DNA of 64,000 nucleotides from CAZSDU01 sp964429135 (GCA_964429135.1 CAYSAU010000006.1:1-64000); one strand, 5' to 3'. Shown: positions 8,630 to 17,498, counted from the stretch's first letter. The notes: generated by a model from the sequence alone, not told the origin. Made by a program: numbers and translations.

Positions 8630-9021
8630 TTTACGGGACAGGCATAGATATCATCGAAGTGGAGCGCATCGAAAAAGCATTGATGCGGGATAACGGTTTT
8701 AAGGATAAAATATTCACCCCGCTCGAAATTGAATATTGTGAGTCCAAAAAGAATAAATATCAACATTATGCAGCGAGGTTTTCTGCTAAAGAATCCTTTC
8801 TGAAAGCCATAGGAACAGGCTGGCGCTTCGGAATCCGCTTTGCGGATATCGAACTTTTTCATGATGAATTGGGTCAACCACATATCAGGGTTTCCGGGAA
8901 AGCAGAAGAACTGATCAACAACTTGCAGATTTCAAAAATTCATGTATCTTTATCGCATCTAAAAGAAACCGCCTCCGCCATTGTCATCCTCGAAAGTGAA
9001 ACCACGACTTCCTATGACTGA
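8626..9021 (+). CDS. acpS: Holo-acyl-carrier-protein synthase
   Basis: The 131-residue protein has the two AcpS signatures: GIDIIEVERIEKA at the N terminus, with the metal-binding Asp, and ARFSAKESFLKAIGTG (around residues 46-61) with the catalytic Glu. It transfers 4'-phosphopantetheine from CoA to a conserved Ser of acyl carrier proteins. It begins with TTG in the TTGA overlap with the kbl stop (8626-8629). This start gives the typical AcpS N terminus (MIYGTGIDI), and no ATG is available nearby. Translational coupling to Kbl and the ACP gene two genes downstream suggest that it serves the dedicated ACP of this cluster as well as fatty-acid ACP. Confidence 0.93.
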   Translation: MIYGTGIDIIEVERIEKALMRDNGFKDKIFTPLEIEYCESKKNKYQHYAARFSAKESFLKAIGTGWRFGIRFADIELFHDELGQPHIRVSGKAEELINNLQISKIHVSLSHLKETASAIVILESETTTSYD

Positions 9022-9099
9022 TCCCTGTATTCATCTCTGTGCGTTGGCTGTTTGTAATCATTTCAATCGTTCACGCATTCACCCTTTAACCCTTAGCCT

Positions 9100-10803
9100 A
9101 TGACAAACATCGGATCTTATGAAGAACGGATAAAAAACTTTGATTGGAGCCTTGCCGAAAAAGAGCTGGATTACAAATCGGGCAATGTCATCAACATTGG
9201 TTGGTATTGTTCCGACCGTATATGTCAAATGGGAAAAGCCGACAAAATGGGACTGATTTGGGAAGGCAACGCAGGGATAGAAAAACGTTATACTTACAAT
9301 GATCTTCGGCTCAACAGTAATGCTGTAGGCCACTTCCTGCGCGGATTGGGCATCAAACCGGAAGACCGCGTCTGCCTTTTCATGGACAAAATCCCTGAAC
9401 TTTATATCGGGTTTCTGGGTATCCTGAAGATGGGAGGAATTGCCCAACCATTATTCTCAGCCTTTGGGGACGAATCCCTTTTTGTTCGTCTTGACAATGC
9501 GCAAACCACAGCTATCATCACCCAGAAAAAGCATGCTCCCAAGGTCCGCAAGATCATGGACAAGATGCCTTACCTGAAACATTTGATCATCGTAGATGCA
9601 GACCCTGCAAAACCGCTGCTCGACCGCGAAGTTGCTTTTGATATGGAAAAGGCCGAAAAGCCCGATACGTTTGACATTCATCCGACCTATGCCGAATCAC
9701 CCTCGGTGTTGCATTATACTTCCGGGACGACAGGTCAGCCGAAAGGGGTAAAACATGTTCATTACAGTTTGATTTCACAATATCTTACCTCGAAATGGGT
9801 ATTGGATCTCAGGGATGATGATATCTACTGGTGTACCGCTGACCCCGGTTGGGTTACCGGAACTTCCTATGGTATCATCGGCGCTTTTAGCAACGGAGTC
9901 ACCCAATGTGTACTTGATGCCGGTTTTTCTGCCGATAACTGGTATCGTTTTATCGAGAAATATAAAATCTCGATGTGGTATTCTGCCCCGACAGCCATCC
10001 GCTCACTGATGAAAGCCGGGGAAGAAGTCATTAAAAAATACGATCTTTCCACGCTTCGCCATCTTGCTTCAGTGGGTGAACCGCTGAACAGCGAAGCCGT
10101 GATCTGGAGTGAAAGGGTATATGGTAAGCCATTTCTCGATACTTACTGGCAAACCGAGACCGGATCGATTATGATCTCCAATTATCCTGGGATGAAGATC
10201 AAACCAGGATCTATGGGCAAACCTTTCCCGGGCATCATCGCCACGGTTATTGACTCAGAAACATTCCTCCCGTTTAACGAAACCGGTAAGATTGGTCTCA
10301 TTGCCATCAAACCTGGCTGGCCTTCAATGATGAGGACTTACTGGAAAAATGAAGAGACCTACCAGAAAAAATTCAAAAACGGTTGGTATCTTCCCGGCGA
10401 CCGGTCTTCCATCGACAAGGAAGGTTATTTCTGGTTTGTCGGACGAGATGATGACGTGATTAATACCGGAGGTCACTTGGTCAGTCCCTTTGAAGTGGAA
10501 TCGGCCCTGCTGGAACATCCTGCCGTGGCTGAATCTGCCGTGGTAGCCAAACCTGACTTTGTCAACATGGAGGTCGTCAAGGCTTTTGTAACCCTGAAAC
10601 CCGGGTTTGTGGCCAGCAAAGACCTTGATCTTGACATCATGAACTTTGTACGAAAAAAACTTTCACCGCTTGCCATGCCCCAGGAAATCGAATTTATAGA
10701 TAATTTACCTAAAACCCGCAGTGGGAAAATCATGCGCCGCATCCTTCATGCTAAGGAATGGGGAGAAGAAATTGGGGATACCAGCACCTTAGAAAATGAT
10801 TGA
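9100..10803 (+). CDS. Acetyl-CoA-synthetase-like adenylate-forming enzyme
   Basis: The 567-residue AMP-forming acyl ligase is closest in length and motifs to the short AcsA acetyl-CoA synthetases of Bacillus. Motifs: YTSGTTGQPKG (P-loop, about residue 207), DIYWCTADPGWVTG, WYSAPTA, the WQTETG block whose Trp limits the acyl pocket to acetate-size acids in Acs, WYLPGDRSSIDKEGYFWFVGR, and the C-terminal PKTRSGKIMRR with the adenylation Lys. It should activate acetate, or possibly propionate, as the acyl-AMP. Acetyl-CoA is the default product. The ACP gene 105 bases downstream raises the possibility that the acyl group is passed to the ACP phosphopantetheine arm. That transfer is an inference. 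The start is the only ATG before the conserved N terminus. Confidence 0.88.
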   Translation: MTNIGSYEERIKNFDWSLAEKELDYKSGNVINIGWYCSDRICQMGKADKMGLIWEGNAGIEKRYTYNDLRLNSNAVGHFLRGLGIKPEDRVCLFMDKIPELYIGFLGILKMGGIAQPLFSAFGDESLFVRLDNAQTTAIITQKKHAPKVRKIMDKMPYLKHLIIVDADPAKPLLDREVAFDMEKAEKPDTFDIHPTYAESPSVLHYTSGTTGQPKGVKHVHYSLISQYLTSKWVLDLRDDDIYWCTADPGWVTGTSYGIIGAFSNGVTQCVLDAGFSADNWYRFIEKYKISMWYSAPTAIRSLMKAGEEVIKKYDLSTLRHLASVGEPLNSEAVIWSERVYGKPFLDTYWQTETGSIMISNYPGMKIKPGSMGKPFPGIIATVIDSETFLPFNETGKIGLIAIKPGWPSMMRTYWKNEETYQKKFKNGWYLPGDRSSIDKEGYFWFVGRDDDVINTGGHLVSPFEVESALLEHPAVAESAVVAKPDFVNMEVVKAFVTLKPGFVASKDLDLDIMNFVRKKLSPLAMPQEIEFIDNLPKTRSGKIMRRILHAKEWGEEIGDTSTLEND

Positions 10804-10893
10804 AAGGGTATAGGAGAAAGGTTGTCCTGCATCTTGTATCCATTAGATAAGAAACCAATAAATTAACCGCGAATTATTAATAAGCAAAACAAA

Positions 10894-10900
10894 AAGGAGA
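10894..10900 (+). promoter_or_regulatory. Strong Shine-Dalgarno before acp
   Basis: AAGGAGA lies seven bases before the ATG at 10908. Bacteroidota genes seldom carry such sequences, and most genes in this window do not, so this site is unusual and fixes the acp start. Confidence 0.6.
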
Positions 10901-10907
10901 ACACAAC

Positions 10908-11150
10908 ATGGAAGACATGAAAGAAATCATTAAAAATTATGTGATTAAGGAATATGTGGAAGATGATACGGAAGTAACCTATGATACACCCTTGATCTCG
11001 GGTGGAATTGTGGACAGTTTTTCGATGGTCTCACTGAAACGTTTTCTTGAGAATAAATACAGCATTTCTATCCCGGACGATAAAGCCACGCCGGAAGCTT
11101 TCGATTCGGTCAACAAGATTTGCAAGCTCGTGAATGAATATGTAAAATAA
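10908..11150 (+). CDS. Stand-alone acyl carrier protein
   Basis: The 80-residue acidic four-helix carrier protein (PF00550 type) has the phosphopantetheine site in GGIVDSFSMV, with Ser37 as the attachment residue. Fatty-acid AcpP has DSLD at this place, so this is a specialised carrier like those of small secondary pathways. It should carry a thioester-bound acyl group between the upstream adenylating enzyme and the downstream alpha-oxoamine synthase. The gene begins after a strong Shine-Dalgarno sequence and is followed by the second kbl-like gene after 13 bases, itself with AAGGAGG before its ATG. The ATG at 10908 is preferred over the Met three codons later because of the Shine-Dalgarno spacing. 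Confidence is high for ACP and low for its cargo. Confidence 0.88.
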   Translation: MEDMKEIIKNYVIKEYVEDDTEVTYDTPLISGGIVDSFSMVSLKRFLENKYSISIPDDKATPEAFDSVNKICKLVNEYVK

Positions 11151-11151
11151 T

Positions 11152-11158
11152 AAGGAGG
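11152..11158 (+). promoter_or_regulatory. Consensus Shine-Dalgarno before kbl2
   Basis: A perfect AAGGAGG core lies five bases before the ATG at 11164, in the 13-base gap after acp. Full-consensus sites are rare in Bacteroidota; here two adjacent genes have them. Confidence 0.65.
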
Positions 11159-11163
11159 ACATC

Positions 11164-12411
11164 ATGGCTTATACCGATAAAACCCGCGGAATTTATTCCG
11201 AAGTTCTGTCAGGCCTGAAAAATGCAGGCCTGTTCAAACAGGAACGTTTCATCCATTCTTCACAAGCGGCCGACATCGAAGTTGAGTTCCCCACCGGGGC
11301 TTCCCTGAAAAAGGTTATTAATATCTGCGCCAACAACTACCTGGGCATGTCAAGTCATCCTGATGTCGTGAAAGCAGCACATGCCGGTCTTGATTCGCAC
11401 GGTTACGGAATGTCTTCTGTTCGCTTTATTTGCGGAACCCAGGACATACATCGTACCCTTGAAAAAATGGTTACGGAATTCCTTGGAACAGAAGATACTA
11501 TTCTGTTTCCTTCCTGTATGGACGCCAACGCTGGGGTTTTCGAGGCTGTCCTGACCAAGGATGACGTGATGATTTCCGACCGCCTGGTTCATGCTTCCAT
11601 CATCGACGGGATCCGTCTTTGCAGCGCCATGCATGATACCTTCAAGCATTCCGACATGGAGCACCTGGAGGAAAAACTTCAATTGCATAATGACAAACGC
11701 TTGAAATGTGTAATTACCGATGGTGTTTTCTCTATGGATGGCGATACGGCAAAGCTTGATAAGATGGTTGAACTCTGCGAGAAATACGATGCATTGCTTT
11801 TTGTTGATGATTCGCATTCCAGCGGCTTTATCGGGAAAACAGGCAGGGGAACACATGAAAAGTATGGTGTGATGGGAAAGATCGACATCATCACCACCAC
11901 CTTCGGCAAAGGCCTTGGAGGTGCCTCTGGTGGCTGTGTTTCAGGTCGCAAGGAGATTGTAGAGATGTGTCGGCAGAAAGCCCGCCCCTACCTCTTTTCG
12001 AACACCATTGCACCACCGGTGGTAGCCGGTGTCATCAAAGTGCTTGAAATCCTTTCTGCCTCGACCGATCGCCGCGATAAGCTCGAAAAGAATACCGAGT
12101 TCTGGCGTAAGGGATTGATTGAAGCGGGACTGATCATAAAAGCTGGAGATACGCCCATCGTTCCGGTGATGCTGTTCAATGCAAAGTTAGCCCAGGATGT
12201 TTCCCGCGATCTGTATGAAGAAGGCATTTATGCCATCGGTTTCTTCTTCCCAGTGGTTCCTCAAGGTGCAGCCCGCATCCGGACACAGATCTCCGCCGGA
12301 CATGAGATCCACCATCTCGAAAAAGCCCTGGAAGCCTTCAGAAAGGTTGGAAAGAAATATGATATCCTGGGAAAGACAAAGCAGGAAATTATTGAAAAAT
12401 ACGGAATGTAA
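11164..12411 (+). CDS. Kbl-like alpha-oxoamine synthase (Kbl2)
   Basis: The 415-residue PLP enzyme is paralogous to Kbl1 over its whole length (CANNYLGM, LDSHGYGMSSVRFICGTQ, VITDGVFSMDG, VDDSHSSGF, PLP Lys249 in TTFGKGLGG, FFFPVVPQGAARIRTQ). It has a C-terminal extension of about 17 residues (LGKTKQEIIEKYGM end). It differs from standard Kbl around the cofactor: the SCFDANGG block reads SCMDANAG (Met119) and the LNHASIIDG block reads LVHASIIDG (Val142 before the conserved His143). Family chemistry is condensation of glycine with an acyl thioester, or its reversal. The adjacent ACP suggests that acyl-ACP is the partner rather than acyl-CoA. The satP gene starts immediately after its stop codon. 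Glycine plus acetyl-ACP is my best guess for substrates. Confidence 0.8.
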   Translation: MAYTDKTRGIYSEVLSGLKNAGLFKQERFIHSSQAADIEVEFPTGASLKKVINICANNYLGMSSHPDVVKAAHAGLDSHGYGMSSVRFICGTQDIHRTLEKMVTEFLGTEDTILFPSCMDANAGVFEAVLTKDDVMISDRLVHASIIDGIRLCSAMHDTFKHSDMEHLEEKLQLHNDKRLKCVITDGVFSMDGDTAKLDKMVELCEKYDALLFVDDSHSSGFIGKTGRGTHEKYGVMGKIDIITTTFGKGLGGASGGCVSGRKEIVEMCRQKARPYLFSNTIAPPVVAGVIKVLEILSASTDRRDKLEKNTEFWRKGLIEAGLIIKAGDTPIVPVMLFNAKLAQDVSRDLYEEGIYAIGFFFPVVPQGAARIRTQISAGHEIHHLEKALEAFRKVGKKYDILGKTKQEIIEKYGM

Positions 12412-12969
12412 ATGGACAGCAAGCTAGCAAATCCCGCCCCTCTGGGACTGATGGGCTTCGGGATGACCACAGTACTTTTGAACATTCATAATGCCGGTTT
12501 TTTCCCAATCAGTGCGATGATTCTGGCTATGGGAATTTTTTATGGGGGAATCGCCCAGGTTATTGCCGGTATTCTCGAATTTAAAAAAGGAAATACTTTC
12601 GGGCTTACGGCATTCACCTCCTATGGGATGTTTTGGCTTACCCTGGTTGCCTTGTGGCTGTTGCCCGAGATAAGTGCCGGAAAAGGAATGAAAACAGAAG
12701 AAGCCTATATAGGCTGGTATCTCTTTTTCTGGGGAGTATTTACTTTCTTTATGTGGCTCGGTACTTTTGGGAAAAACAAATGTCTTCAGTTTGTTTTTCT
12801 TTCCTTATGGGTGTTGTTCTTTTTACTGGCTATCCGCGACTGGACAGGCTCAGTGCTGATTGGTGCCATAGCCGGGTACGAAGGTATTGTTTGCGGCCTT
12901 TCTGCCATATATCTTGCCATGGCCGAAATATTGGAAGAAACAAGGGGAAAGAAAATTTTACCTTATTAA
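12412..12969 (+). CDS. satP: Acetate/succinate transporter, GPR1/FUN34/YaaH family
   Basis: The 185-residue membrane protein has six predicted helices and the family signature NPAPLGLMGFGMTTVLL near the N terminus, plus NAGFF in the second helix. Members (SatP in E. coli, acetate permease in yeast) move acetate or succinate across the inner membrane, probably with protons. The ATG directly abuts the kbl2 stop (TAAATG), so translation is probably coupled. Its place at the end of the acs-like/acp/kbl2 unit links the pathway to free acetate, either as substrate taken up or product released. The opening residues MDSKLANP are short, which is normal for the family. Confidence 0.88.
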   Translation: MDSKLANPAPLGLMGFGMTTVLLNIHNAGFFPISAMILAMGIFYGGIAQVIAGILEFKKGNTFGLTAFTSYGMFWLTLVALWLLPEISAGKGMKTEEAYIGWYLFFWGVFTFFMWLGTFGKNKCLQFVFLSLWVLFFLLAIRDWTGSVLIGAIAGYEGIVCGLSAIYLAMAEILEETRGKKILPY

Positions 12970-13062
12970 TCGGGAAAAATTCCTCTCGGGGCGAATATTT
13001 TTAGAATTTGATCTAATTCTTGCCTGGAAAAATCTCAGGGTAGTTTATTTTTATCCCTGAAA

Positions 13063-15585
13063 ATGAAACATCAGCCAACCTTTTCTTTTTTCTGCTCTTT
13101 TGTTGTCATATTGGTGACGATCTTGGTTTTTATTTTCTTTCAGGGGATGGCTCAGGAAACAACCCTTCGCCTGGATTCTGCTTTATTGATCAGAAAAGAC
13201 ATCCCTGCTGCCCGTATTTCTATACCTCCCAAAATTGATGGTCATCCGAATGAAGCTTGCTGGAAAACAGCTGCAGTGGCCGGTAATTTTGTGGAATATG
13301 CTCCCCGCAATGGAACCTTGCCGGCACTTCCCACCGAAATCCGGCTTGCCTATGATGATATGGCATTATATATTCTGGCGATTATGTACGATCCCCATCC
13401 CGATAGCATCTGCAAAGAGTTGGGGCGCCGCGACCAGATAGAATCCTTAAATACGGATTATATTTCTTTCGACATTCTGCCATATAATGACGGGCTTAAT
13501 ATGTATGAGTTCAAAGTGAGCCCCGCCAACCTTCAGAATGATTGCAAATATTCAGCCGTGGGACAGGATATTACCTGGGATGCAGTCTGGGAAAGCGCCG
13601 CGATCATTACTGATTCAGCTTGGATTACGGAGCTTAAAATACCCTATTCCGCCTTAAGGTTTCCAAAAACGGATGAGCAGGTCTGGGGAATTAACTTCTG
13701 GAGAAATATCCAGCGTTATCATGAATATTCTACCTGGTCGTGGGTCGATAATAAATCACAGGATATCTTTCGTTATTATGGCACGTTGACGGGATTTAAA
13801 AACATTAAACCTCCGGTGAGGCTATCTTTCACTCCCTATGTGTCGGGCTACATCGAGAAAATCCCGGAAATTAAAAACTGGTCAACTTTCCTGAGAGGCG
13901 GACTGGATATCCGCTATGGGATCAATGAAAGCTATACGCTCGACATGATGCTGATTCCGGATTTCGGACAGGTCCAATCAGATGACCGTATCCTTAACCT
14001 GAGCCCCTTTGAAGTGAGGTACGATGAAAAAAGACAATTTTTCACGGAGGCCACAGAGCTATTCGACAAATGCGAGATTTTTTACACCCGCAGGGTTGGA
14101 AGTCTCCCTAAAAACTATGGGGCTCCCTACGACAGTCTCCGCCAGCATGAAAAAGTGAATACAAACCCTGACCAGACAAGGATCATCAATGCAACTAAAA
14201 TCTCCGGAAGAAATACAAAAGGACTGGGAATCGGCTTTTTCAATGGCATGACTACCAATACCTGGGCCAGCATTCAGGATACCCTAAGCGGAGTATCGAG
14301 GAAGATCATGACCCAGCCTTTTACAAATTACAACGTCCTGGTCTTTGACCAGAATCTGAAAAACAATTCTTATGTTACCCTGATCAATACCAATTACTGG
14401 ATACCGGAAGAGGGTTATTCAGCCAATGTTACAGGTGTCGAAACCAAAATAAAAAACAAAAAAAACACTATCCAGGTCTTCGGACGTGTCAACCTTAGCC
14501 AAAAATATATCAGCGGAGTTCACCCTGAATTCGGGCATCAATATACCATCGCCCTGTCAAAACCCAGCGGAAAATTCCAGGCTCAGTTGTTTCGTCAGGA
14601 AACCGGCGACACTTACGACCCAAACGATATGGGCTTTTTGCTTTACAATAATGAAACGTATAATCGTCTCAGGCTTTCCTGGTATGATTTCGACCCCAAA
14701 GGAAAGATTATCAATTCCCAGACGGATTTCCAGGCTATTTATACCACACTCTATAAACCGTATGATTTTAAAACATTGGAATTCAAACTGAATAACTCCA
14801 TCACTTTCGTGAAATACTGGACCAATGAAATATATGCGAGCATACAACCCCTGGGCTTCAACGATTATTACGAACCCCGGATGTGGGGAAGGGTTTATAA
14901 AATGCCCCTAAACTATTCAGGCGACTGGAGTTTTTTTTCCGACAGCAGGAAGCCTTTCCGTTATGGCCATTCCCTGGGTTTTATAAACAGCCCTGAAAAC
15001 CATAATTTCAGTTATTATTTCACCCTTATCCCCAGGATACGTTTCAGCGACAGGTTTTCCCTGGCCATGGAGATCAATTATGAGAAAGATCTTAATAACT
15101 ATGGTTGGGTCACCACCACTTACGATTCACTTTCAAATCCAGTCATCTCATTCGGCCGCCGAGACATCACTACCATCAACAACATTCTCAATGCCCGGTA
15201 TATTTTTAGCACGAAAACCTCACTCTCCCTGAGGGCAAGGCATTACTGGTCGCAGGCAAAATACCTTTCATTTTATACCCTGAACCAAAACGGGCAATTA
15301 GATCCGGCTGGTTTTATAGAGAATCAGAATATCAATTTCAATGCCTTCACCATCGACTTGCAATTTATTTGGTACTTTGCTCCCGGAAGCGAACTTAGTG
15401 TGGTCTGGAAAAATGCCATCTTTACCCTCGATGAAAAATTGGTTAGCAATTATTTCAGGGATTTCAGCAATACCATAAGCTCCCCACAGGCCAACAGTTT
15501 TTCTTTCCGTATCCTGTATTATCTCGACTATTTGTTGTTGAAAAAGACGTTTAAGAAAAAGCAAACATCAACGGTCAATCAGTAA
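13063..15585 (+). CDS. DUF5916 outer-membrane protein with CBM9-like domain
   Basis: The 840-residue secreted protein has an N-terminal hydrophobic segment ending at FQGMAQ (about residue 29). A carbohydrate-binding-module-9-like domain follows at about 45-240 (KIDGHPNEACWKTAA, DPHPDSICKELGRRDQ, WGINFWRNIQRYHEYSTWSW). The remainder is the DUF5916 region (RQFFTEATELFDK, FYTRRVG) and a long C-terminal part rich in alternating aromatic beta strands, as in an outer-membrane barrel. The family is widespread in Bacteroidota and has no established function. The gene stands alone between satP and a thioredoxin-like gene. The start is chosen at the first ATG that gives a signal sequence. Confidence 0.85.
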   Translation: MKHQPTFSFFCSFVVILVTILVFIFFQGMAQETTLRLDSALLIRKDIPAARISIPPKIDGHPNEACWKTAAVAGNFVEYAPRNGTLPALPTEIRLAYDDMALYILAIMYDPHPDSICKELGRRDQIESLNTDYISFDILPYNDGLNMYEFKVSPANLQNDCKYSAVGQDITWDAVWESAAIITDSAWITELKIPYSALRFPKTDEQVWGINFWRNIQRYHEYSTWSWVDNKSQDIFRYYGTLTGFKNIKPPVRLSFTPYVSGYIEKIPEIKNWSTFLRGGLDIRYGINESYTLDMMLIPDFGQVQSDDRILNLSPFEVRYDEKRQFFTEATELFDKCEIFYTRRVGSLPKNYGAPYDSLRQHEKVNTNPDQTRIINATKISGRNTKGLGIGFFNGMTTNTWASIQDTLSGVSRKIMTQPFTNYNVLVFDQNLKNNSYVTLINTNYWIPEEGYSANVTGVETKIKNKKNTIQVFGRVNLSQKYISGVHPEFGHQYTIALSKPSGKFQAQLFRQETGDTYDPNDMGFLLYNNETYNRLRLSWYDFDPKGKIINSQTDFQAIYTTLYKPYDFKTLEFKLNNSITFVKYWTNEIYASIQPLGFNDYYEPRMWGRVYKMPLNYSGDWSFFSDSRKPFRYGHSLGFINSPENHNFSYYFTLIPRIRFSDRFSLAMEINYEKDLNNYGWVTTTYDSLSNPVISFGRRDITTINNILNARYIFSTKTSLSLRARHYWSQAKYLSFYTLNQNGQLDPAGFIENQNINFNAFTIDLQFIWYFAPGSELSVVWKNAIFTLDEKLVSNYFRDFSNTISSPQANSFSFRILYYLDYLLLKKTFKKKQTSTVNQ

Positions 15586-15621
15586 ATAGGGCTATTTTTG
15601 CAATTTTAAGCTGCTGATACT

Positions 15622-16149
15622 ATGAAAAAGAAATTCATCTTTATTATTGTTCTGATATTTGTCATGTGTTATTGGTCATGGGTCCCTTCCTTTGCTCAAT
15701 CATTTGTCAGGCCTTACAACGAGAACCAGGATGCCAGGGCAGATCTGAAAGCAGCCATGGTTAAGGCAGAGAAAGAAAATAAGAATGTCCTCATCCAGTT
15801 TGGTGGAAACTGGTGTCCCTGGTGTTTAGGGTTTCATGCTTTGGTGAGCGGCGTTCCCAGGGTGGATTCACTGATGAAGGAGAACTATGTTTATCTCCTG
15901 CTTAATGTTCCGCATGAAAAAGACAAGCGCGACAATACCCTCTTCCAGGAATTCGGGTTTCCAAACCGTTTCGGGTATCCGGTTTTTGTCATCCTCGATA
16001 AAAACGGAAATCGTTTAAACACCCAGGATTCCGACGCTTTTGAATATCCGAATACTAAGGTCAAAGGCTACGATACGATTAAAGTAATTCGCTTCCTTAG
16101 CCTCTGGACCCCGAAAGCACTGGATCCGGCATCTTATCAGAAGAAATAA
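15622..16149 (+). CDS. Secreted thioredoxin-like protein
   Basis: The protein has 175 residues with a signal peptide (cleavage near SFAQ, residue 26) and a thioredoxin fold carrying the redox motif WCPWC (about residues 70-74). A DKNGNRL strand follows the cis-Pro region (FGYPVFVILDKNG), as in Bacteroidota thioredoxin_7-type proteins. It probably acts in the periplasm on protein disulfides or cytochrome maturation; the partner is unknown. A TATTTTTG -7 box at 15593-15600 lies just after the preceding stop, so it probably has its own promoter. Its 3' end overlaps the convergent porin-like gene by 13 bases. Confidence 0.85.
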   Translation: MKKKFIFIIVLIFVMCYWSWVPSFAQSFVRPYNENQDARADLKAAMVKAEKENKNVLIQFGGNWCPWCLGFHALVSGVPRVDSLMKENYVYLLLNVPHEKDKRDNTLFQEFGFPNRFGYPVFVILDKNGNRLNTQDSDAFEYPNTKVKGYDTIKVIRFLSLWTPKALDPASYQKK

Positions 16150-17498
16150 TATACTCCGATCAGGATCCGGAGGTTTCCTATTTCTTTGGAGTCGAAGACA
16201 TATCCCTTTGAACTGGTGGCTCCATAGGCTGCAACGGTATATTCCAGTTCTGTGGCCAGTCGGAATTTGTTTATGTTCAAAAGAATACGGGGAGAGATCC
16301 GATAAAGGTAATCAATGTTGCTGCCACGGGCATAGAATGGGCCGTTCACCACTTCCCCGACACCCAGGTTTTTTCCATAAGCCAGGAATAAACCGGGTTG
16401 CCATTTTTTTCCGTTGGTATGGGCTTCCCCCCAGACTGCAAAGGAACGGAGATTGGCATAGTCAACAAATCCCCGGACAGAATCAGTGACGTTTCTCACC
16501 GCATAACCGCCCAGCATGGTATAGGAATAATTGTTATCTCCATATTCTCCGCCAGCCTTCATGGTTATATTCCGGAGTTTTAATTTGATATAAATATTGC
16601 CTGCAAAACCGGTGGATTTTATATCGGTTTTATAGGTCTCGGTCACAGCCTCATGATGAAAAACGATATTGTTGATCACCGTATCAAAGGCTTTGGATAA
16701 AACCACTTCGGAAGACAATTTAGGGGTCAGCATCAGATAATTGATTCCGGCCCCTACAAGAAATTCTGTTCCTTTTTCTTCGTTTTTTGTCCCATATTGT
16801 AATTGCAGGTCAAGTTCTGGAAGAACGGAATTGCGGGCATATTTCGGACTGGGACCGGAAGGTCCGTCACTCACAAAATCCAGTTGCGATAGCGCGGTGA
16901 GAGAAAGTTTGACTTTTCCAAAAGCGCGGGTGAATTTGATCTGGGGGTTACGGGAAAAAACTACAAAAGGAGCCCCGGTATTGAAAGAAACGGTGGATGG
17001 GGAACATTCGGGTACAAACATGGGATGCCACCATTGTCCAACTAATAATTCCACCCTGGGCCAGGCAAGTTTGACCCAGGCATGACGAAGCCTAAATGAA
17101 TTAATGGCCGGATTGATATTACCAAAAAATTCAGCCTCGATATAACCGGATGTTTTCGCTCCCAAAGCATCCGGCCCGGTAATGGTAGCTGCCATCCGTG
17201 TTTGGATCGACAGAATATTATAATTAGCCTTGGCGTTGATGTCCTTACCATCGGCATCCGGTTTTATATTTTCAGGGTATAGCAGGAACTGGCTTTCCCT
17301 TAACCCGTATGTCTGACGGGAGTCAAAATAAATATCTGTTTTGATAAACCCTGAGAAACTGATCCCGAATAAGGGTTGTTTTTTTTCTTTTACGGACTGA
17401 CCCTGGCTGCCGTTTGGATTTTTGGAGTCAGATGATTGAGCCCAGATTCCAAAGGGAACCAGAGACAGGCTCAGGAGAAGGAGTATTTTTTTTTTCAT
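16137..17498 (-). CDS. Porin-like outer-membrane beta-barrel protein
   Basis: The 453-residue protein has a signal peptide (cleavage near GIWAQ) and then an Ser/Asn/Lys-rich linker (SSDSKNPNGSQGQSVKEKKQ). From residue 43 there are repeated amphipathic strands (FSGFIKTDIYFDSRQTYG) and it ends in an aromatic terminal strand (GVYYFF), the outer-membrane insertion signal. The strand with FRLRHAWVKLAWP followed by LVGQWWHPMFVPE recalls DcaP-like trimeric porins. It probably forms a channel or an unselective barrel in the outer membrane; substrate unknown. It is convergent with the thioredoxin gene (13-base overlap of 3' ends) and divergent from the acetate-CoA ligase gene, with which it shares a 131-base intergenic region. 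Confidence 0.8.
   Translation of the reverse strand: MKKKILLLLSLSLVPFGIWAQSSDSKNPNGSQGQSVKEKKQPLFGISFSGFIKTDIYFDSRQTYGLRESQFLLYPENIKPDADGKDINAKANYNILSIQTRMAATITGPDALGAKTSGYIEAEFFGNINPAINSFRLRHAWVKLAWPRVELLVGQWWHPMFVPECSPSTVSFNTGAPFVVFSRNPQIKFTRAFGKVKLSLTALSQLDFVSDGPSGPSPKYARNSVLPELDLQLQYGTKNEEKGTEFLVGAGINYLMLTPKLSSEVVLSKAFDTVINNIVFHHEAVTETYKTDIKSTGFAGNIYIKLKLRNITMKAGGEYGDNNYSYTMLGGYAVRNVTDSVRGFVDYANLRSFAVWGEAHTNGKKWQPGLFLAYGKNLGVGEVVNGPFYARGSNIDYLYRISPRILLNINKFRLATELEYTVAAYGATSSKGYVFDSKEIGNLRILIGVYYFF

Noticed and set aside
11350..11856. 168-codon minus-strand frame inside kbl2
   Set aside because: Antisense shadow of the alpha-oxoamine synthase gene, with no domain.
7433..12411. Sphingolipid or sulfonolipid (serine/cysteate acyltransferase) synthesis by the two alpha-oxoamine synthases
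   Set aside because: Both enzymes carry the Kbl-type SSVRFICGTQ and HASIIDGIRLC motifs rather than those of Bacteroidota serine palmitoyltransferase, and the ligase looks acetate-size.
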